Assembly (NCBI RefSeq): GCF_002368115.1
Contig: NZ_AP018316.1
Span: 1,750,207-1,814,206 of the forward strand
Length of the DNA: 64,000 nt
Direction of reading: 5' to 3'
Origin: Dolichospermum compactum NIES-806
GTDB taxonomy: Bacteria > Cyanobacteriota > Cyanobacteriia > Cyanobacteriales > Nostocaceae
The translations under genes were made by a program, and so were the position numbers. Below, one piece after another: positions 26,173-35,843 of this stretch (position 1 is the first letter of the stretch; the number at the start of each line of letters is the position of its first letter). The notes under the pieces are model-generated. The model saw only the letters and a program-made list of their open reading frames with translations, made no database searches and was not told where the DNA came from.

Positions 26173-28101
26173 TTACTCCCTTCCTGGACATAATTCTCGC
26201 ACCTTTTGAGGAAGTTGCCGACAAATTTGTGAGAATGATTGGGGGGATAATTGCCACCAAGCAAATAAACTGACTGTGGTACTACCCAATAATAAAACTA
26301 ATAGTCCTGCTAATAGTACCAAACCTTTACCTTTAGATGGTTTTAACGGTGCTGTTGGTTCTTCCGTCAGACTTAAATCAAGCAAGGCTTGGGAACTGGC
26401 TGTTAAATCTGTTTCTATGGGGTCTGTTATAATTAATGCTTCTGCATCAGGGACGGCTAAGGGTTGGGGCGGAATAATTTCTGCCGGGGGTGCGGGTATA
26501 ATTGCCATTGAGGCTGGTTTGGCAACACGGCAAAGAGTTAAGATTACAGATATATTATCTTGGCCATTCTTTTCGTTAGCCAGTTTAATTAATTCCTGAG
26601 TAGCGTCTGCTATGTCTAAATCGCCTGTAAGTACGGGTATGGCGTAGTCTTGCCAAGATTGTTCTACTAAATTGCGATCGCTTAAACCATCGGAGCAAAG
26701 CAATAAAATCCCATCTTCTTCTATAATAAATCTTTGAACCGAAAAGTTGAGAAATTCTGCTTCTTTTGTGCCTAGTGCTTGGGTCAAGGCTTTGGCTTCT
26801 GGGATTTGCAATGCTTGACGATATAAACTTTTCCCTAAACCAACTTCTCGTTTGACCATATCATCATCCACAGTTAGGAGTTGACAATAATTCTGGGTAA
26901 TCCAATAAGCACGACTATCACCAACATGGGCTAAATAAAGTTCGTGGGAATTCTCTAACTGTTCTCTTTTTTGAGGGATTTGCAATGACATAACTAAGGT
27001 TGTAGCCATGCGTTCCTTTCCCTGACGTTTTTGCTCGTCATTACGCGACCATACTACATTATTAACTACCCGCAAACAAGACTCTATTTGTTGACATAAG
27101 AGATTAGGAGTTAATAATTCTGTTTGTTCGTCTATTTCCGCCAATAAAGCCCGCATTTGCAATTTGAGAGACTGCAAAGCTAATTGACTCGCAACTTCAC
27201 CACCTTCATGACCACCAATACCATCACAAATAATTGCTAGTCGTGGTTGCAATTGATCATCTATATCTCGCTGATGAATAGGATAACAAGCATCTTCATT
27301 ATGTTTAATGACGGAACCTGAATCTGTTGCCCCAGAAATAGTTAAATATAAAGGTAATTCTGCGGCTGTTGTCAGTAATATTTCATTGATTTTAGTATTA
27401 ATGATTTCTAAATCATTTTCGGGTTGACACATTAACTCAACTATGATGTCTAATTTTTGGGAAAGCGTGGTTTCTGTAAGTGTCACCCAATTGCGCCAAG
27501 AATTACCTAAATCTTGTAAAGTCGGTTGACCAGTGTTTTGATGCAGTTCTAATAGGCGAATACACCAACCTTGCACACATAAATTATCTGCTAATAATAA
27601 ACTTTGGGCAAGTTCTAATGCTGATAAGGGTGTCCACAATTGGAGAATTTGCCATAACCAGTAAATTTGTCTGACGGGAGATGCTTGTTTCCAGGAGTCG
27701 GTAATTGTTGGGTAAATGCAGCCTGTTTCATCTATGGGGGCATTTTCTAGTAAAAGAATATCATCTTCTATTTCGGCTAAGGAGGTAAAACCATAGGCTT
27801 GGGGTATATGCAAATGTTCTGAGTATAAGCGTAGGTAGGGAATAACGATATTTGGTAGTTCTGCGGGGATATCTGGTAATAGTGCTGGTTGGGTATCTAG
27901 CCAAATTTGCGGTTTGATGACTTCATATCTATTTGCTACTTTTGTTTCTGGGGGAATTTCTGCGGCTTGCTTGCCAGTTGCCCAGAGATAGCGGTAAATT
28001 AGGGGAGTGTAACAGCGATCGCAAATAGTCTCTCCGACAGCATTCAAAGGTTGATCACATTCTGGATTTGGGCAATTAATCACCCGTTGGGTAGAAAACA
28101 T
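26173..28101 (-). CDS. PP2C-type protein phosphatase with zinc ribbon and C-terminal membrane anchor
   Basis: 642 residues. The N-terminus has a zinc ribbon (CPNPECDQPLNAVGETICDRC). A degenerate region without known motifs spans about 40-250. The PP2C domain follows with TDSGSVIKHNEDA, ICDGIGGHEGGEVAS, LAHVGDSRAYW, LLLCSDGLSD and NGQDNISVIL; the metal-binding aspartates are all present. After a Pro/Ala-rich linker there is one transmembrane helix (about 605-625, KGLVLLAGLLVLLLGS) and a short outer tail. It likely dephosphorylates Ser/Thr proteins at the membrane; the zinc ribbon is the same type as in the kinase at 54821. Confidence 0.9.
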   Translation of the reverse strand: MFSTQRVINCPNPECDQPLNAVGETICDRCYTPLIYRYLWATGKQAAEIPPETKVANRYEVIKPQIWLDTQPALLPDIPAELPNIVIPYLRLYSEHLHIPQAYGFTSLAEIEDDILLLENAPIDETGCIYPTITDSWKQASPVRQIYWLWQILQLWTPLSALELAQSLLLADNLCVQGWCIRLLELHQNTGQPTLQDLGNSWRNWVTLTETTLSQKLDIIVELMCQPENDLEIINTKINEILLTTAAELPLYLTISGATDSGSVIKHNEDACYPIHQRDIDDQLQPRLAIICDGIGGHEGGEVASQLALQSLKLQMRALLAEIDEQTELLTPNLLCQQIESCLRVVNNVVWSRNDEQKRQGKERMATTLVMSLQIPQKREQLENSHELYLAHVGDSRAYWITQNYCQLLTVDDDMVKREVGLGKSLYRQALQIPEAKALTQALGTKEAEFLNFSVQRFIIEEDGILLLCSDGLSDRNLVEQSWQDYAIPVLTGDLDIADATQELIKLANEKNGQDNISVILTLCRVAKPASMAIIPAPPAEIIPPQPLAVPDAEALIITDPIETDLTASSQALLDLSLTEEPTAPLKPSKGKGLVLLAGLLVLLLGSTTVSLFAWWQLSPQSFSQICRQLPQKVRELCPGRE

Positions 28102-28317
28102 AATTAAAATTAGGATTAGTTTTTTCTGTAAAGTTTGACTGTATTGGTGTATCTAAATACCAAGTTAAGATGAAACTGCATGGAATAAGATTTTAAGAAT
28201 ATTTGACCGCAAATAAACGCAAATAAACGCAGATAAGAATAGATGAATAGATTTTATGATTCTGTTCAGCCTCAGATAATGTTGGGATGAGTAAATTCAT
28301 TGTAAGGGAAAAGCGTT

Positions 28318-28688
28318 ATGCCAAGTTCTAGATTGATTTGGCTGTTAGCGGTTTCGGTTCTGTGTTTGACGGAATTGTTTTTACCATCGGCTTTTGTTGC
28401 TTTTATGATGGGCATTAGTGCTTTAATTGTAGGATTATTGTCCTACTCTGGTACAGGAAACCGGCAGAAATTATCGCTGAGAGGATTAAGGCTAACCCTG
28501 ATGCTCAAAAAGCACTAGATGTGCTGTTAGCCTTAAATTATTTGGATATGGGGAATACTATTGGTAAAAGCGATAGCAGCAAGGTGATGTTTATAGACCC
28601 TCGCACTATTCCAGCTACTTTGGAAGGTATTCGTTCTATTGTTTCAGATAATGCTCCTAATCCCAAACCTCTCTTTCCCACTAATTAA
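28318..28688 (+). pseudogene. nfeD/SPFH operon collapsed by an internal deletion
   Basis: Positions 28318 to about 28455 encode the N-terminal membrane part of an NfeD-like protein (LIWLLAVSVLCLTELFLPSA, FVAFMMGISALIVGLLS). From about 28457, in another frame, the sequence reads PAEIIAERIKANPDAQKALD, then LLALNYLDMGNTIGKSDSSK and IDPRTIPATLEGI, the C-terminus of an SPFH/band-7 (stomatin-like) protein, ending TAA at 28686. NfeD and SPFH genes are commonly adjacent, so a deletion of the region between them best explains the hybrid. The apparent 66-residue hybrid protein is not expected to work. Confidence 0.75.
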
Positions 28689-28807
28689 ATAATTTCTTCT
28701 TTCATTCCTTCTTTCTGACTCCTGACTCCTGAATGGGCCCAGACCCTGCGCCCCTACCTTCTGATAGCGCAGCGTGGCGTTAGCCACATACTCCTTCTTT
28801 CTGACTC

Positions 28808-29191
28808 CTAAGTAGCTTGACATTTTGTACATAGTCCAAAAAATTCTAGAGTGTGATAAAACACTTTAAATTGATGACTGGTTTGTAATTGGTTTTCGAG
28901 TTCATGGACAGGACATTGATGAATAGGAATGGAAATGCCACATTGTAGGCAAGTTAGATGATGCTTGTCCTGTTGTATTAAACTATAAAGGGCTTCACCA
29001 TGTGCTAAAGTTCGCACTTGCACTAAGCCTTCTAATTTGAGAGCATCCAAGGAACGATAAACTGTTGCTAAACCCATGCTTTGGTTGAGATTACGTAGTT
29101 CTACGTAAATCTCTTGAGCAGAAATGCCTTGTTTAATATTTTGTAACAGGTTTAAAATCCGTTCTTGACTACGGGTATGTATGGCTCTCAT
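28808..29191 (-). CDS. Fur-family metal regulator, probably Zur (FurB)
   Basis: Metal-dependent DNA-binding repressor of 127 residues. The winged helix holds ISAQEIYVELRNLNQSMGLA and TVYRSLDALKLEGLVQ; the metal part has HHLTCLQCG and the second pair GLCTKC for a structural zinc. The short N-terminus and the wording of the helix are those I associate with Zur/FurB, rather than FurA or PerR. It would control zinc uptake; no zinc transporter gene is next to it. The symbol is left blank because the subfamily was judged by eye. Confidence 0.8.
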   Translation of the reverse strand: MRAIHTRSQERILNLLQNIKQGISAQEIYVELRNLNQSMGLATVYRSLDALKLEGLVQVRTLAHGEALYSLIQQDKHHLTCLQCGISIPIHQCPVHELENQLQTSHQFKVFYHTLEFFGLCTKCQAT

Positions 29192-29298
29192 AAATCGTTG
29201 TTAAATTTGTATTTATGTAGAGGTAATTCATGAATTACTTCTACTTCCTGATTATATTTTCACTCAGTTAGACCAGAAAAGTTATAAGAAAATAGCCT

Positions 29299-29982
29299 AA
29301 AAACCCTTGAGGGCAAGTTTTGGAGGGTGGCGGAAAAACTTAACTATCCTTTCTTTAGGCAAGGGATGAAAGCCAACTAGTACCACAAGGCGTTCGTCAA
29401 AAGTCAAACGTCAAACGTCAAAAGCAATATTGGGCAAGCTTTTTGGCGATTAAGAATGGTTGATTTATTTACGCCGTGCTGTACTAGTAGTTCGTCAAAT
29501 TTATTTTGACGGGTAATGATCGGAAAAACTTCTGTTCTTCCCTCCCCTACCCCCGGCGCTTCTCTTCTCCCCCTGCTTGCCTTCACCCGTCATTTTCGGG
29601 TTGACAGACTACTAGAGGCTGTCTTCCTCCAGTGACTTGTGTTATCCTAATTATCACAGGAAAGGTAATCAACCTGTCTAAAAACCTCACTGCCTAACGG
29701 TAATCTGTACCTTGACAATTAAATCTATGGGGTTCTACTTCATTGTTCTAGTTCCCTCCTAGCAGTAGGTAAAAGATTTATAGGACTAGACGAATCAGAA
29801 TTGTTGAAACAGAAAAGTTTCATCCTCAACAGGATTTGCAGTCATGCAACTACGGTCGGGCAGACCGAAAGTTAACGCTTGGGGAGAGTCCCACCTCTCT
29901 CGCTAGATAACGCAAGGAGTCTAGTTTAAGTGGTCTCGTTGAACCAAGAATCCCCGTGTCTTTAGACCGGGGAGTGTCAAAG
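29299..29982 (+). mobile_element. Decayed IS1341-type (tnpB-only) element, interrupted by a MITE
   Basis: The left part (29304-29380 and 29616-29636) is the same structured repeat as 589-687, split by an insertion of about 235 bases. The right part has the end of tnpB: NAWGESHLSR at about 29874-29903 and, after a one-base frame change, NQESPCL-stop at 29942-29965, followed by the hairpin ATCCCCGTG/GACCGGGGAG and GTGTCAA, the usual right end of cyanobacterial IS200/IS605 elements. Most of tnpB is gone. The end overlaps the region where the omega (guide) RNA of TnpB is made. It stops 27 bases before purS. Confidence 0.7.
29484..29615. mobile_element. 132-bp MITE with CTAGTAG ends
   Basis: Left end CTAGTAGTTCGTCAA and right end (reverse complement) CTAGTAGTCTGTCAA are inverted repeats. 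It lies in a 235-base block (29381-29615) bounded by ACTAG on both sides (29376-29380 and 29611-29615), which splits the structured repeat. The part before it (29381-29483) has TCAAACG tandem heptamers and GTTCGTCAA again, so the insertion may be a longer or double element. Confidence 0.6.
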
Positions 29983-30008
29983 CGATCGCAGCATTCAGCA
30001 AAAAGCCC

Positions 30009-30287
30009 GTGCAAATAAAATATTTAGCTAAAATTTTCGTGACTCTGAGAACTTCAGTTTTAGATCCTGCTGGTGTGGCTGTACAATCTGGCCTCAAACA
30101 AACGGGATACGACAATGTGGAACAGGTGAGAATTGGTAAGTACATTGAGTTAACCATTACCGCACCTGATGAAATGAAAGCGCGTCGAGACTTAAATCAA
30201 ATTTGTGACCAAATGTTATCAAATCCAGTCATCGAAAATTATCGCTTTGATTTGATTGAGGTAGAATCACAAACTGGCGTATTTTGA
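30009..30287 (+). CDS. purS: Phosphoribosylformylglycinamidine synthase subunit PurS
   Basis: Small subunit that bridges PurQ and PurL in the fourth step of purine synthesis. The 92 residues begin with GTG (MQIKYLAKIFVTLRTSVLDP) and show GYDNVEQVRIGKYIEL and NPVIENYRFDLIEV. purQ follows 260 bases downstream, after a heptamer array. The decayed IS end lies just upstream and may have changed the promoter. Confidence 0.93.
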   Translation: MQIKYLAKIFVTLRTSVLDPAGVAVQSGLKQTGYDNVEQVRIGKYIELTITAPDEMKARRDLNQICDQMLSNPVIENYRFDLIEVESQTGVF

Positions 30288-30448
30288 AACTGGCAATGGG
30301 TGATTGGTAATAGAAACAATACTATTGCCAAAGCCCTGAAACCCTATTGATATCGTCACGATTTTATTGGGTTTCAGACATATTTTGGAAAATTGGCAAT
30401 AGTATTGAGAAAATAAATAATTTGCCTCTTGCCTCTTGCCTCTTGCCT

Positions 30449-30532
30449 GTTCCCTGTTCCCTGTTCCCTGTTCCCTGTTCCCTGTTCCCTGTTCCCTGTT
30501 CCCTGTTCCCTGTTCCCTGTTCCCTGTTCCCT
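30449..30532. repeat. Twelve tandem copies of the heptamer GTTCCCT
   Basis: Twelve perfect 7-base units with partial variants (TTGCCTC) just before. This is a short tandemly repeated repetitive (STRR) array, common in filamentous cyanobacteria. It lies between purS and purQ, ending 15 bases before the purQ start codon. Confidence 0.95.
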
Positions 30533-30547
30533 TTCCTCTGACAACTA

Positions 30548-31219
30548 ATGAAATTCGGTATTTTAGTTTTTCCAGGTTCTAATTGCGATCGTGATGTTGC
30601 CTATGTGACTAGAGATTTACTAGGACAACCAACGCGGATGATTTGGCATCAAGAGACGGATATTAGTGATATAGATGTGGTAATTGTCCCCGGTGGCTTT
30701 AGTTATGGGGATTATTTACGATGTGGGGCGATCGCTCGCTTTTCTCCTGTGATGCAGCAAGTTATCAACCATGCACAACAAGGTAAATTTGTCATCGGTA
30801 TTTGTAACGGGTTTCAGGTATTAACTGAGGCTGGTTTATTACCTGGGGCATTGGCGAGAAATCAAGATTTGCACTTTATCTGCGATCGCTCTACCTTGAA
30901 AGTTGAGCGTAATAATTTACCTTGGACTCAGGGTTATGCTGAAGGGGAAGTTATTACTTTACCCATTGCACATGGAGAGGGTAGATTCTACAGTGACGAA
31001 ACTACTTTAGCAGAAATCGAAGCTAACGGCCAAGTTTTATTTCGTTATCAAGAAAATCCCAACGGTTCACTCAACAACATTGCCGGGATTTGTAATCTTC
31101 AAGGCAATGTTTTGGGCATGATGCCACATCCAGAACGAGCAGCAGATTCCGCGTTAGGTAATAGCGATGGTTTGCGCTTGTTTGAGGGTTTGTTGGGGAA
31201 GGTAGCAGCTTTGGTGTAA
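30548..31219 (+). CDS. purQ: Phosphoribosylformylglycinamidine synthase subunit PurQ
   Basis: Glutaminase subunit that supplies ammonia for conversion of FGAR to FGAM in purine synthesis. The 223 residues are a class I amidotransferase domain with the nucleophile cysteine in GICNGFQVL (near residue 86), GDYLRCGAIAR upstream and the His/Glu pair in GMMPHPERA. Length is normal. It forms an operon with purS, separated by the STRR array, which must be transcribed as leader. Confidence 0.95.
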   Translation: MKFGILVFPGSNCDRDVAYVTRDLLGQPTRMIWHQETDISDIDVVIVPGGFSYGDYLRCGAIARFSPVMQQVINHAQQGKFVIGICNGFQVLTEAGLLPGALARNQDLHFICDRSTLKVERNNLPWTQGYAEGEVITLPIAHGEGRFYSDETTLAEIEANGQVLFRYQENPNGSLNNIAGICNLQGNVLGMMPHPERAADSALGNSDGLRLFEGLLGKVAALV

Positions 31220-31225
31220 TAGATT

Positions 31226-31260
31226 CCCGGCTTCTGTGAGAAGTCGGGTATTTTATTTTC
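31226..31260 (+). terminator. Terminator after purQ
   Basis: CCCGGCTTCT (31226-31235) pairs with AGAAGTCGGG (31239-31248) over ten bases with one G-U pair, followed by TATTTTATTTT. It isolates purQ from the Zorya-like operon. Confidence 0.7.
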
Positions 31261-31662
31261 TTTATGTCTCGACTTGTCAAGTCGCAGAACATTATTATTT
31301 AGTATTTAAAAAAAGAGTTTTTGCGTATAAAATCCAGTTTAAATAGTTTTACCTATAAAATGTTTTATTGTATGAATAGAGTAATTACGGTTAACATTTG
31401 TATAGAATGTGATAAAATTTATATCATGTTAGATTAGTCTAGATTAGGCAGAGTAAGGAATAATTACATAGTTTTTAAAGGAAGGTATATCTAAAAAGGA
31501 TATTACTTTGGTTTTTAATAATCAAGTAACTCGGAAGTTAACTGATTTATGTTGACTGGATATTGTGGTGATTATAACATTTGATAAAGTGATTTAATTG
31601 ATCAAACCTTACCCAGAATATGATCTTTTTTTGTCATCAATAATTACAGGGAGCAAGATAAT
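31261..31662. other. AT-rich upstream region of the Zorya-like operon
   Basis: About 400 AT-rich bases with no gene. The promoter of the zorA operon should lie here; GGGAGC about 10 bases before the zorA ATG is a plausible ribosome binding site. No repeat or operator could be assigned. Confidence 0.4.
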
Positions 31663-33681
31663 ATGCAAGAAATTTATAAGATTTGGGATATTTTTTGGGA
31701 TAATGATCTATTCCATTGGGCAACTGTTATAGTTTTTGGTGTAGCTGTAAGTTGTGAAATATTCACAGTTTTAAAATACTGTAAACTATCTAATCGTGAT
31801 CAAAAAGCAATATCTCAGCTAAGGAGAGGAAATATAGAAAATATTTCACCAGAATGGATTAATGAACATTTAGAAGCAAAAAATAATATACCTCTTGAGA
31901 TTAATGACAAATATATACTCAAGCAATATCCAGAAATTTTAACTCATTCTACTCGCAGTAATTTACGTTTTGTGGGTACTTTATGTACAGCTATTGGTGT
32001 CTTAGGAACATTTTATGGTATTCAAGCAGGAATAGGAGGTATTCCCCTAAATAATCTTAATAATACACAGTCTTTAATGTCAGGAGTTGCAGGGTTATTA
32101 GAAGGAATGAAAACAGCATTTTCTACTTCTTTAATGGGATTAGGATGTGGAAGTTTATTTACGATTATCCTCTTTATAACAGACTCAATTAGACAATCAC
32201 AACATGATCAAATTAGCAGAAGTTTACATAAAATTACTGTTACAGGAAAAGATGGCAGTGATGATGCAGCTAATAGTTTAAAAGAAATAGCTGAAAGTTT
32301 TAAAAAATTTGATTTTAATGCTAATTTAAGAGCGTCTCAAGCACTAGAAAGAGTAGCTAAAAACCTTGATGCTGAAATTATTGGCACAGAAGTAGGAAAT
32401 GCTGTTAGTAGTCAATTAGATAGGATAATTGAAACGAGATTAACACCTGTATTTAATAATATTGCTAGTTCCCAAGAAACACTAAATCAAATTACCACTG
32501 TTCAAAGAGATGTACTGGAAAATTTAATTAGTGAAATGAAAAATCAATTAATTATTCCCATAGTTGAAAGACTAGATCAAAGTGCAGCTTTAACTCAACA
32601 AGCATCCCAAGCTGTTACTAAATTAAATAATGAGTTAGGGGGAATTTCTGAAAAGTTAGCCAATTCAATTGTCACAATTCAGCAGTTTCAACAAGAAACA
32701 TTAGGAAAATTGAATAACTTTGCTAATAGTTTAAAATCTACTTTACATGATTTTCAAACAGATACCACAGGAGTTTTAGAAAAAACAGGTATTGCAATTA
32801 GTAATGCAGTAGAAAAAAGTATTGAAGGAATGGAATCGCAACGTCAAGCATTTGAAGAAAGTGCAGAAAAAGCTGCAAATACATTTACAGGTATTCGAGA
32901 AGATTTAGAACAATCTTTAACAACTCAAGCTGAACAACAAAAACAAATGTTAGAGAGTGTTTATTCTGTATTCTCAAATATACTAAATCAAGCAAATGAT
33001 AATTTCACAGTTCAGACACAAACTTTAGAAACTGTTGGTAAAGAAGCATCACAATTAATGAATAATGCTAAGGATAACTTAGAAAGTACATTAACTAATA
33101 TTGATGAAACGTTGCAAAATACTCGCATTACAGTACAAGAGGAATTACAAACATTTAGAGTCCAGTATCAAGACAGTTTAACTCAATTCTTTAATGATCA
33201 AAATCAATTATTAGAAAGTACATTAGGAACACAACGGGATGCTTTATCAGAAGTTGTAACTGATTTACGCAATGCTTTTGCAGAAGAAACCCAACGTAGA
33301 CAATCATTAATGGATGATTTGAGTCATACCATAAACCAAGTTAAAACAGGTATTGCTGAAATTAATCAAGTAGGTATTGCTATGCACGAAAGAATTCAAT
33401 CTATTGAAAAACTAACTACCGCTATGGGATTACACTCAGGAGAAAGATTAACCCAATTACAAGAGTTATCTCGGAATGTTGGTACAGCAACTCAAGAATT
33501 TAATCTTCTTCTTCATAATTGGGAAAATCATCTTAATAACTATATGGATACTTCAACAAAATGGCAAACTAAATTCTTTAATGAAGCTGATGAATCAATG
33601 TCAAAAGTATGTAGTGGTTTACTAGAAACTGCTAATGTTTTAGTCAAAATTGAAAATAATCGTCAATTAATGAACGATTAA
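31663..33681 (+). CDS. zorA: ZorA, MotA/TolQ-like motor subunit of a Zorya anti-phage system
   Basis: 672 residues. Three hydrophobic segments (about 18-38, 103-123 and 152-174) with LRFVGTLCTAIGVLGTFYGI and LLEGMKTAFSTSLMGLG match the proton-channel part of the MotA/TolQ/ExbB family. The remaining 480 residues are a long coiled-coil tail rich in Gln, Asn, Glu and Ser, the hallmark of ZorA, whose tail reaches into the cytoplasm. In known systems five ZorA and two ZorB subunits form a proton-driven motor that senses phage invasion and recruits ZorC and ZorD. First gene of the operon, 41 bases before zorB. Confidence 0.85.
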   Translation: MQEIYKIWDIFWDNDLFHWATVIVFGVAVSCEIFTVLKYCKLSNRDQKAISQLRRGNIENISPEWINEHLEAKNNIPLEINDKYILKQYPEILTHSTRSNLRFVGTLCTAIGVLGTFYGIQAGIGGIPLNNLNNTQSLMSGVAGLLEGMKTAFSTSLMGLGCGSLFTIILFITDSIRQSQHDQISRSLHKITVTGKDGSDDAANSLKEIAESFKKFDFNANLRASQALERVAKNLDAEIIGTEVGNAVSSQLDRIIETRLTPVFNNIASSQETLNQITTVQRDVLENLISEMKNQLIIPIVERLDQSAALTQQASQAVTKLNNELGGISEKLANSIVTIQQFQQETLGKLNNFANSLKSTLHDFQTDTTGVLEKTGIAISNAVEKSIEGMESQRQAFEESAEKAANTFTGIREDLEQSLTTQAEQQKQMLESVYSVFSNILNQANDNFTVQTQTLETVGKEASQLMNNAKDNLESTLTNIDETLQNTRITVQEELQTFRVQYQDSLTQFFNDQNQLLESTLGTQRDALSEVVTDLRNAFAEETQRRQSLMDDLSHTINQVKTGIAEINQVGIAMHERIQSIEKLTTAMGLHSGERLTQLQELSRNVGTATQEFNLLLHNWENHLNNYMDTSTKWQTKFFNEADESMSKVCSGLLETANVLVKIENNRQLMND

Positions 33682-33722
33682 TTTTTTAAGTAATTAAATC
33701 ATACAATTAGGTAAATTATCTC

Positions 33723-34379
33723 ATGTTAAATCCTTTACAATTTCAAAATAATCACAATGATCAAGATGAAGAAAGTTCTGCAACTTATCTTTCTATTGGT
33801 GATTTAATGTCAGGATTACTGATGTTTTTTGCTCTGCTTTTTATTACTGCTTTAGTTCAATTGAATGAAGCTCAAAAAGATATTACCAGAATTTTAATAG
33901 GTGAATTAGAAGGTCAACTAAAAGCGAATAATATTCAAGCCTCAATTGATCCAAATACTGGTGATATTAGCTTGAGAGATAACATACTATTTGAAACTAA
34001 TAGTGCTAAATTAAATCCTCAAGGTGAAAAAACATTACAAAAACTGATACCAGTTTATAGCAAAGTAATTTTTGAAACTCCCAGAGTTAAAGATCAAGTT
34101 GAACGAGTAATTATTGAAGGTCATACCAGTGCTTATGGTAAGTCTGATTTTAATATGGAATTAAGTTTAATGAGAGCATGGGAAGTTTCTAAATATACTT
34201 TGTATAAAATGCCATTTTCTAATACATCTCATAAATCGCAATTAGAGAAAAAAATCATGGTAGTAGGGAGAGGGGAAAATGATTCAAAATCAGGAGATTT
34301 ATCAACAGATAGAAAGGTAGTATTTCGGATTCAATTTAAGGGGCAAGATTTAGGTCAGTTAAATACAGGAAAAAAGTAG
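33723..34379 (+). CDS. zorB: ZorB, MotB/OmpA-like stator subunit of a Zorya system
   Basis: 218 residues: a short cytoplasmic start, one transmembrane helix (27-47) opening with D27 in YLSIGDLMSGLLMFFALLF, and an OmpA-like peptidoglycan-binding domain (about 80-205) with NILFETNSAKLNPQGEKTL, EGHTSAYG and NMELSLMRAWEV. D27 corresponds to the conserved proton-carrying aspartate of MotB-type proteins. It pairs with ZorA; zorC starts 6 bases after its stop codon. Confidence 0.87.
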   Translation: MLNPLQFQNNHNDQDEESSATYLSIGDLMSGLLMFFALLFITALVQLNEAQKDITRILIGELEGQLKANNIQASIDPNTGDISLRDNILFETNSAKLNPQGEKTLQKLIPVYSKVIFETPRVKDQVERVIIEGHTSAYGKSDFNMELSLMRAWEVSKYTLYKMPFSNTSHKSQLEKKIMVVGRGENDSKSGDLSTDRKVVFRIQFKGQDLGQLNTGKK

Positions 34380-34385
34380 GAAGTT

Positions 34386-35813
34386 ATGCTTAATAAAAAT
34401 CTCGGCGAAATTACTCCACCTGACTATAAACCTCATAGATTAATCACTCTTGCTAAAAAACAAAAAGTAGGTAATATTAACCTAGATATATTAGTATTAA
34501 AAGAAAAAATTAATGATAATAAAATCAATGAAATTACTTTTGTAGAATGGATATGGTGTATTGATAATGATCAACCTTGGGAAAAGTTACAGGATTCAGA
34601 AAAACAAGAATTATCTTTAAAAATTTGGAATATTTCTTTGGAAATAGAATGGTTATATTTTACATTAATTCGTCGTTTAGCTTGGTGTTATAGTGGTCAA
34701 AAAAATGTCATAGCATCTTATTTGAAAAAGAGTTTTCCTATTTGGAGTAAATCAATTTATTTAAAAGATAATTTAGCAATTAAAATTCTGGTTGCTTTAG
34801 GAACAGATTACCCTAAACAAGAACTGGTTAAAATTACCTGCAATCACAATTTAACTCGGAACGAATTATTAAATAAAATAAATAATGTTTTGCCAAATCT
34901 TCCAATCTTAAAAGATTATCTCTTAGAAATTGCTCCTTATTTTCCTAAAATGCATCCGATTACTTTAGATAAAGTTAACTGGTTATTACGTTGTTTTGAT
35001 CAAATGGAGGAAATAATACAAATTGCAGCAGTTGAATATATATTAAATCATGTTTCTACTAGCATAGCTGGTACTTTTCCTGAGTTGGTTAATTGGTTAA
35101 AACAAAATTATAATAATTCTCAAAAACAATCAAAATTATCAGATAAAGCTAAACAAAAATTTAGAGATTGGGTTGGTGCAATTAATTATAATGATTTTCG
35201 CCAATTAGTAGATTTAATTATTAATAGGGTTAGCATTACAGAAAAAGAGGAAAAACAATTAACAAGACGGCAAGGTTTTTGGGCTAACTATAGTAATAGT
35301 TTTATGAGAATTAAAATTTTACTTCCTATGCAATCTTATCAAATAATTAATGATTTGCTGCGAGAAGATCAAGATGTAAAAAAATTGGAATTTGATGGCA
35401 GTGATGCTACAGAAATATGTATATTTGATTTAGGAGATAAAGGTTTTATTGTTGAATTTTTTAGAGGTAGAGGCAGTGAAACTAGATTATTTCCTAAAAA
35501 AGATGATATCGAAAGAATTTTATTCGGTTCAAGATCATTATCAGTAAAAAAAATCAGATCATTAGGTGGAGAAGCGCATGATCATGTTCTGGGTTGGCAA
35601 TGGTCTTGTGAAAAATTATTGAGAGAAAAATATCAGATTTTACCAAATACAGGAACTACATATTTTATTGGTTTACACGAAATATATGGTAGATATAATA
35701 GAGGTTTACCTGAACTATCTACTGAAAATAAATATAAACGCCAAGAACAACTACAACAATGGAGAGGTATAATTAACAGACTAGAATCAGATGCCAGGCG
35801 ATCGCAATTTTGA
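34386..35813 (+). CDS. zorC: ZorC-like EH_Signature protein
   Basis: 475 residues without membrane segments. The C-terminal part has TRRQGFWANYSNSFMRIKIL near residue 295 and downstream FDGSDATEICIFDLGD, GFIVEFFRGRG and GWQWSCEKLLREKYQI, the pattern of the EH_Signature domain found in ZorC of type I Zorya and in related defence proteins. The N-terminal half is helical. In known systems ZorC binds DNA and helps ZorD act. It is tightly coupled to zorB. The subfamily was judged by eye. Confidence 0.72.
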   Translation: MLNKNLGEITPPDYKPHRLITLAKKQKVGNINLDILVLKEKINDNKINEITFVEWIWCIDNDQPWEKLQDSEKQELSLKIWNISLEIEWLYFTLIRRLAWCYSGQKNVIASYLKKSFPIWSKSIYLKDNLAIKILVALGTDYPKQELVKITCNHNLTRNELLNKINNVLPNLPILKDYLLEIAPYFPKMHPITLDKVNWLLRCFDQMEEIIQIAAVEYILNHVSTSIAGTFPELVNWLKQNYNNSQKQSKLSDKAKQKFRDWVGAINYNDFRQLVDLIINRVSITEKEEKQLTRRQGFWANYSNSFMRIKILLPMQSYQIINDLLREDQDVKKLEFDGSDATEICIFDLGDKGFIVEFFRGRGSETRLFPKKDDIERILFGSRSLSVKKIRSLGGEAHDHVLGWQWSCEKLLREKYQILPNTGTTYFIGLHEIYGRYNRGLPELSTENKYKRQEQLQQWRGIINRLESDARRSQF

Positions 35814-35843
35814 TAAACTTTAATTGATATATAATTAATAATT

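Noticed and set aside
29921..30157. Reverse open frame over purS
   Set aside because: Shadow of purS and of the tnpB right end.
30421..30532. Heptamer array considered as a CRISPR
   Set aside because: Units are 7 bases in direct tandem without spacers; it is an STRR array.
31663..34379. zorA/zorB considered as a flagellar or TonB-type motor (MotAB, ExbBD)
   Set aside because: The very long coiled tail, the EH_Signature neighbour and lack of any flagellar or TonB genes fit Zorya better.
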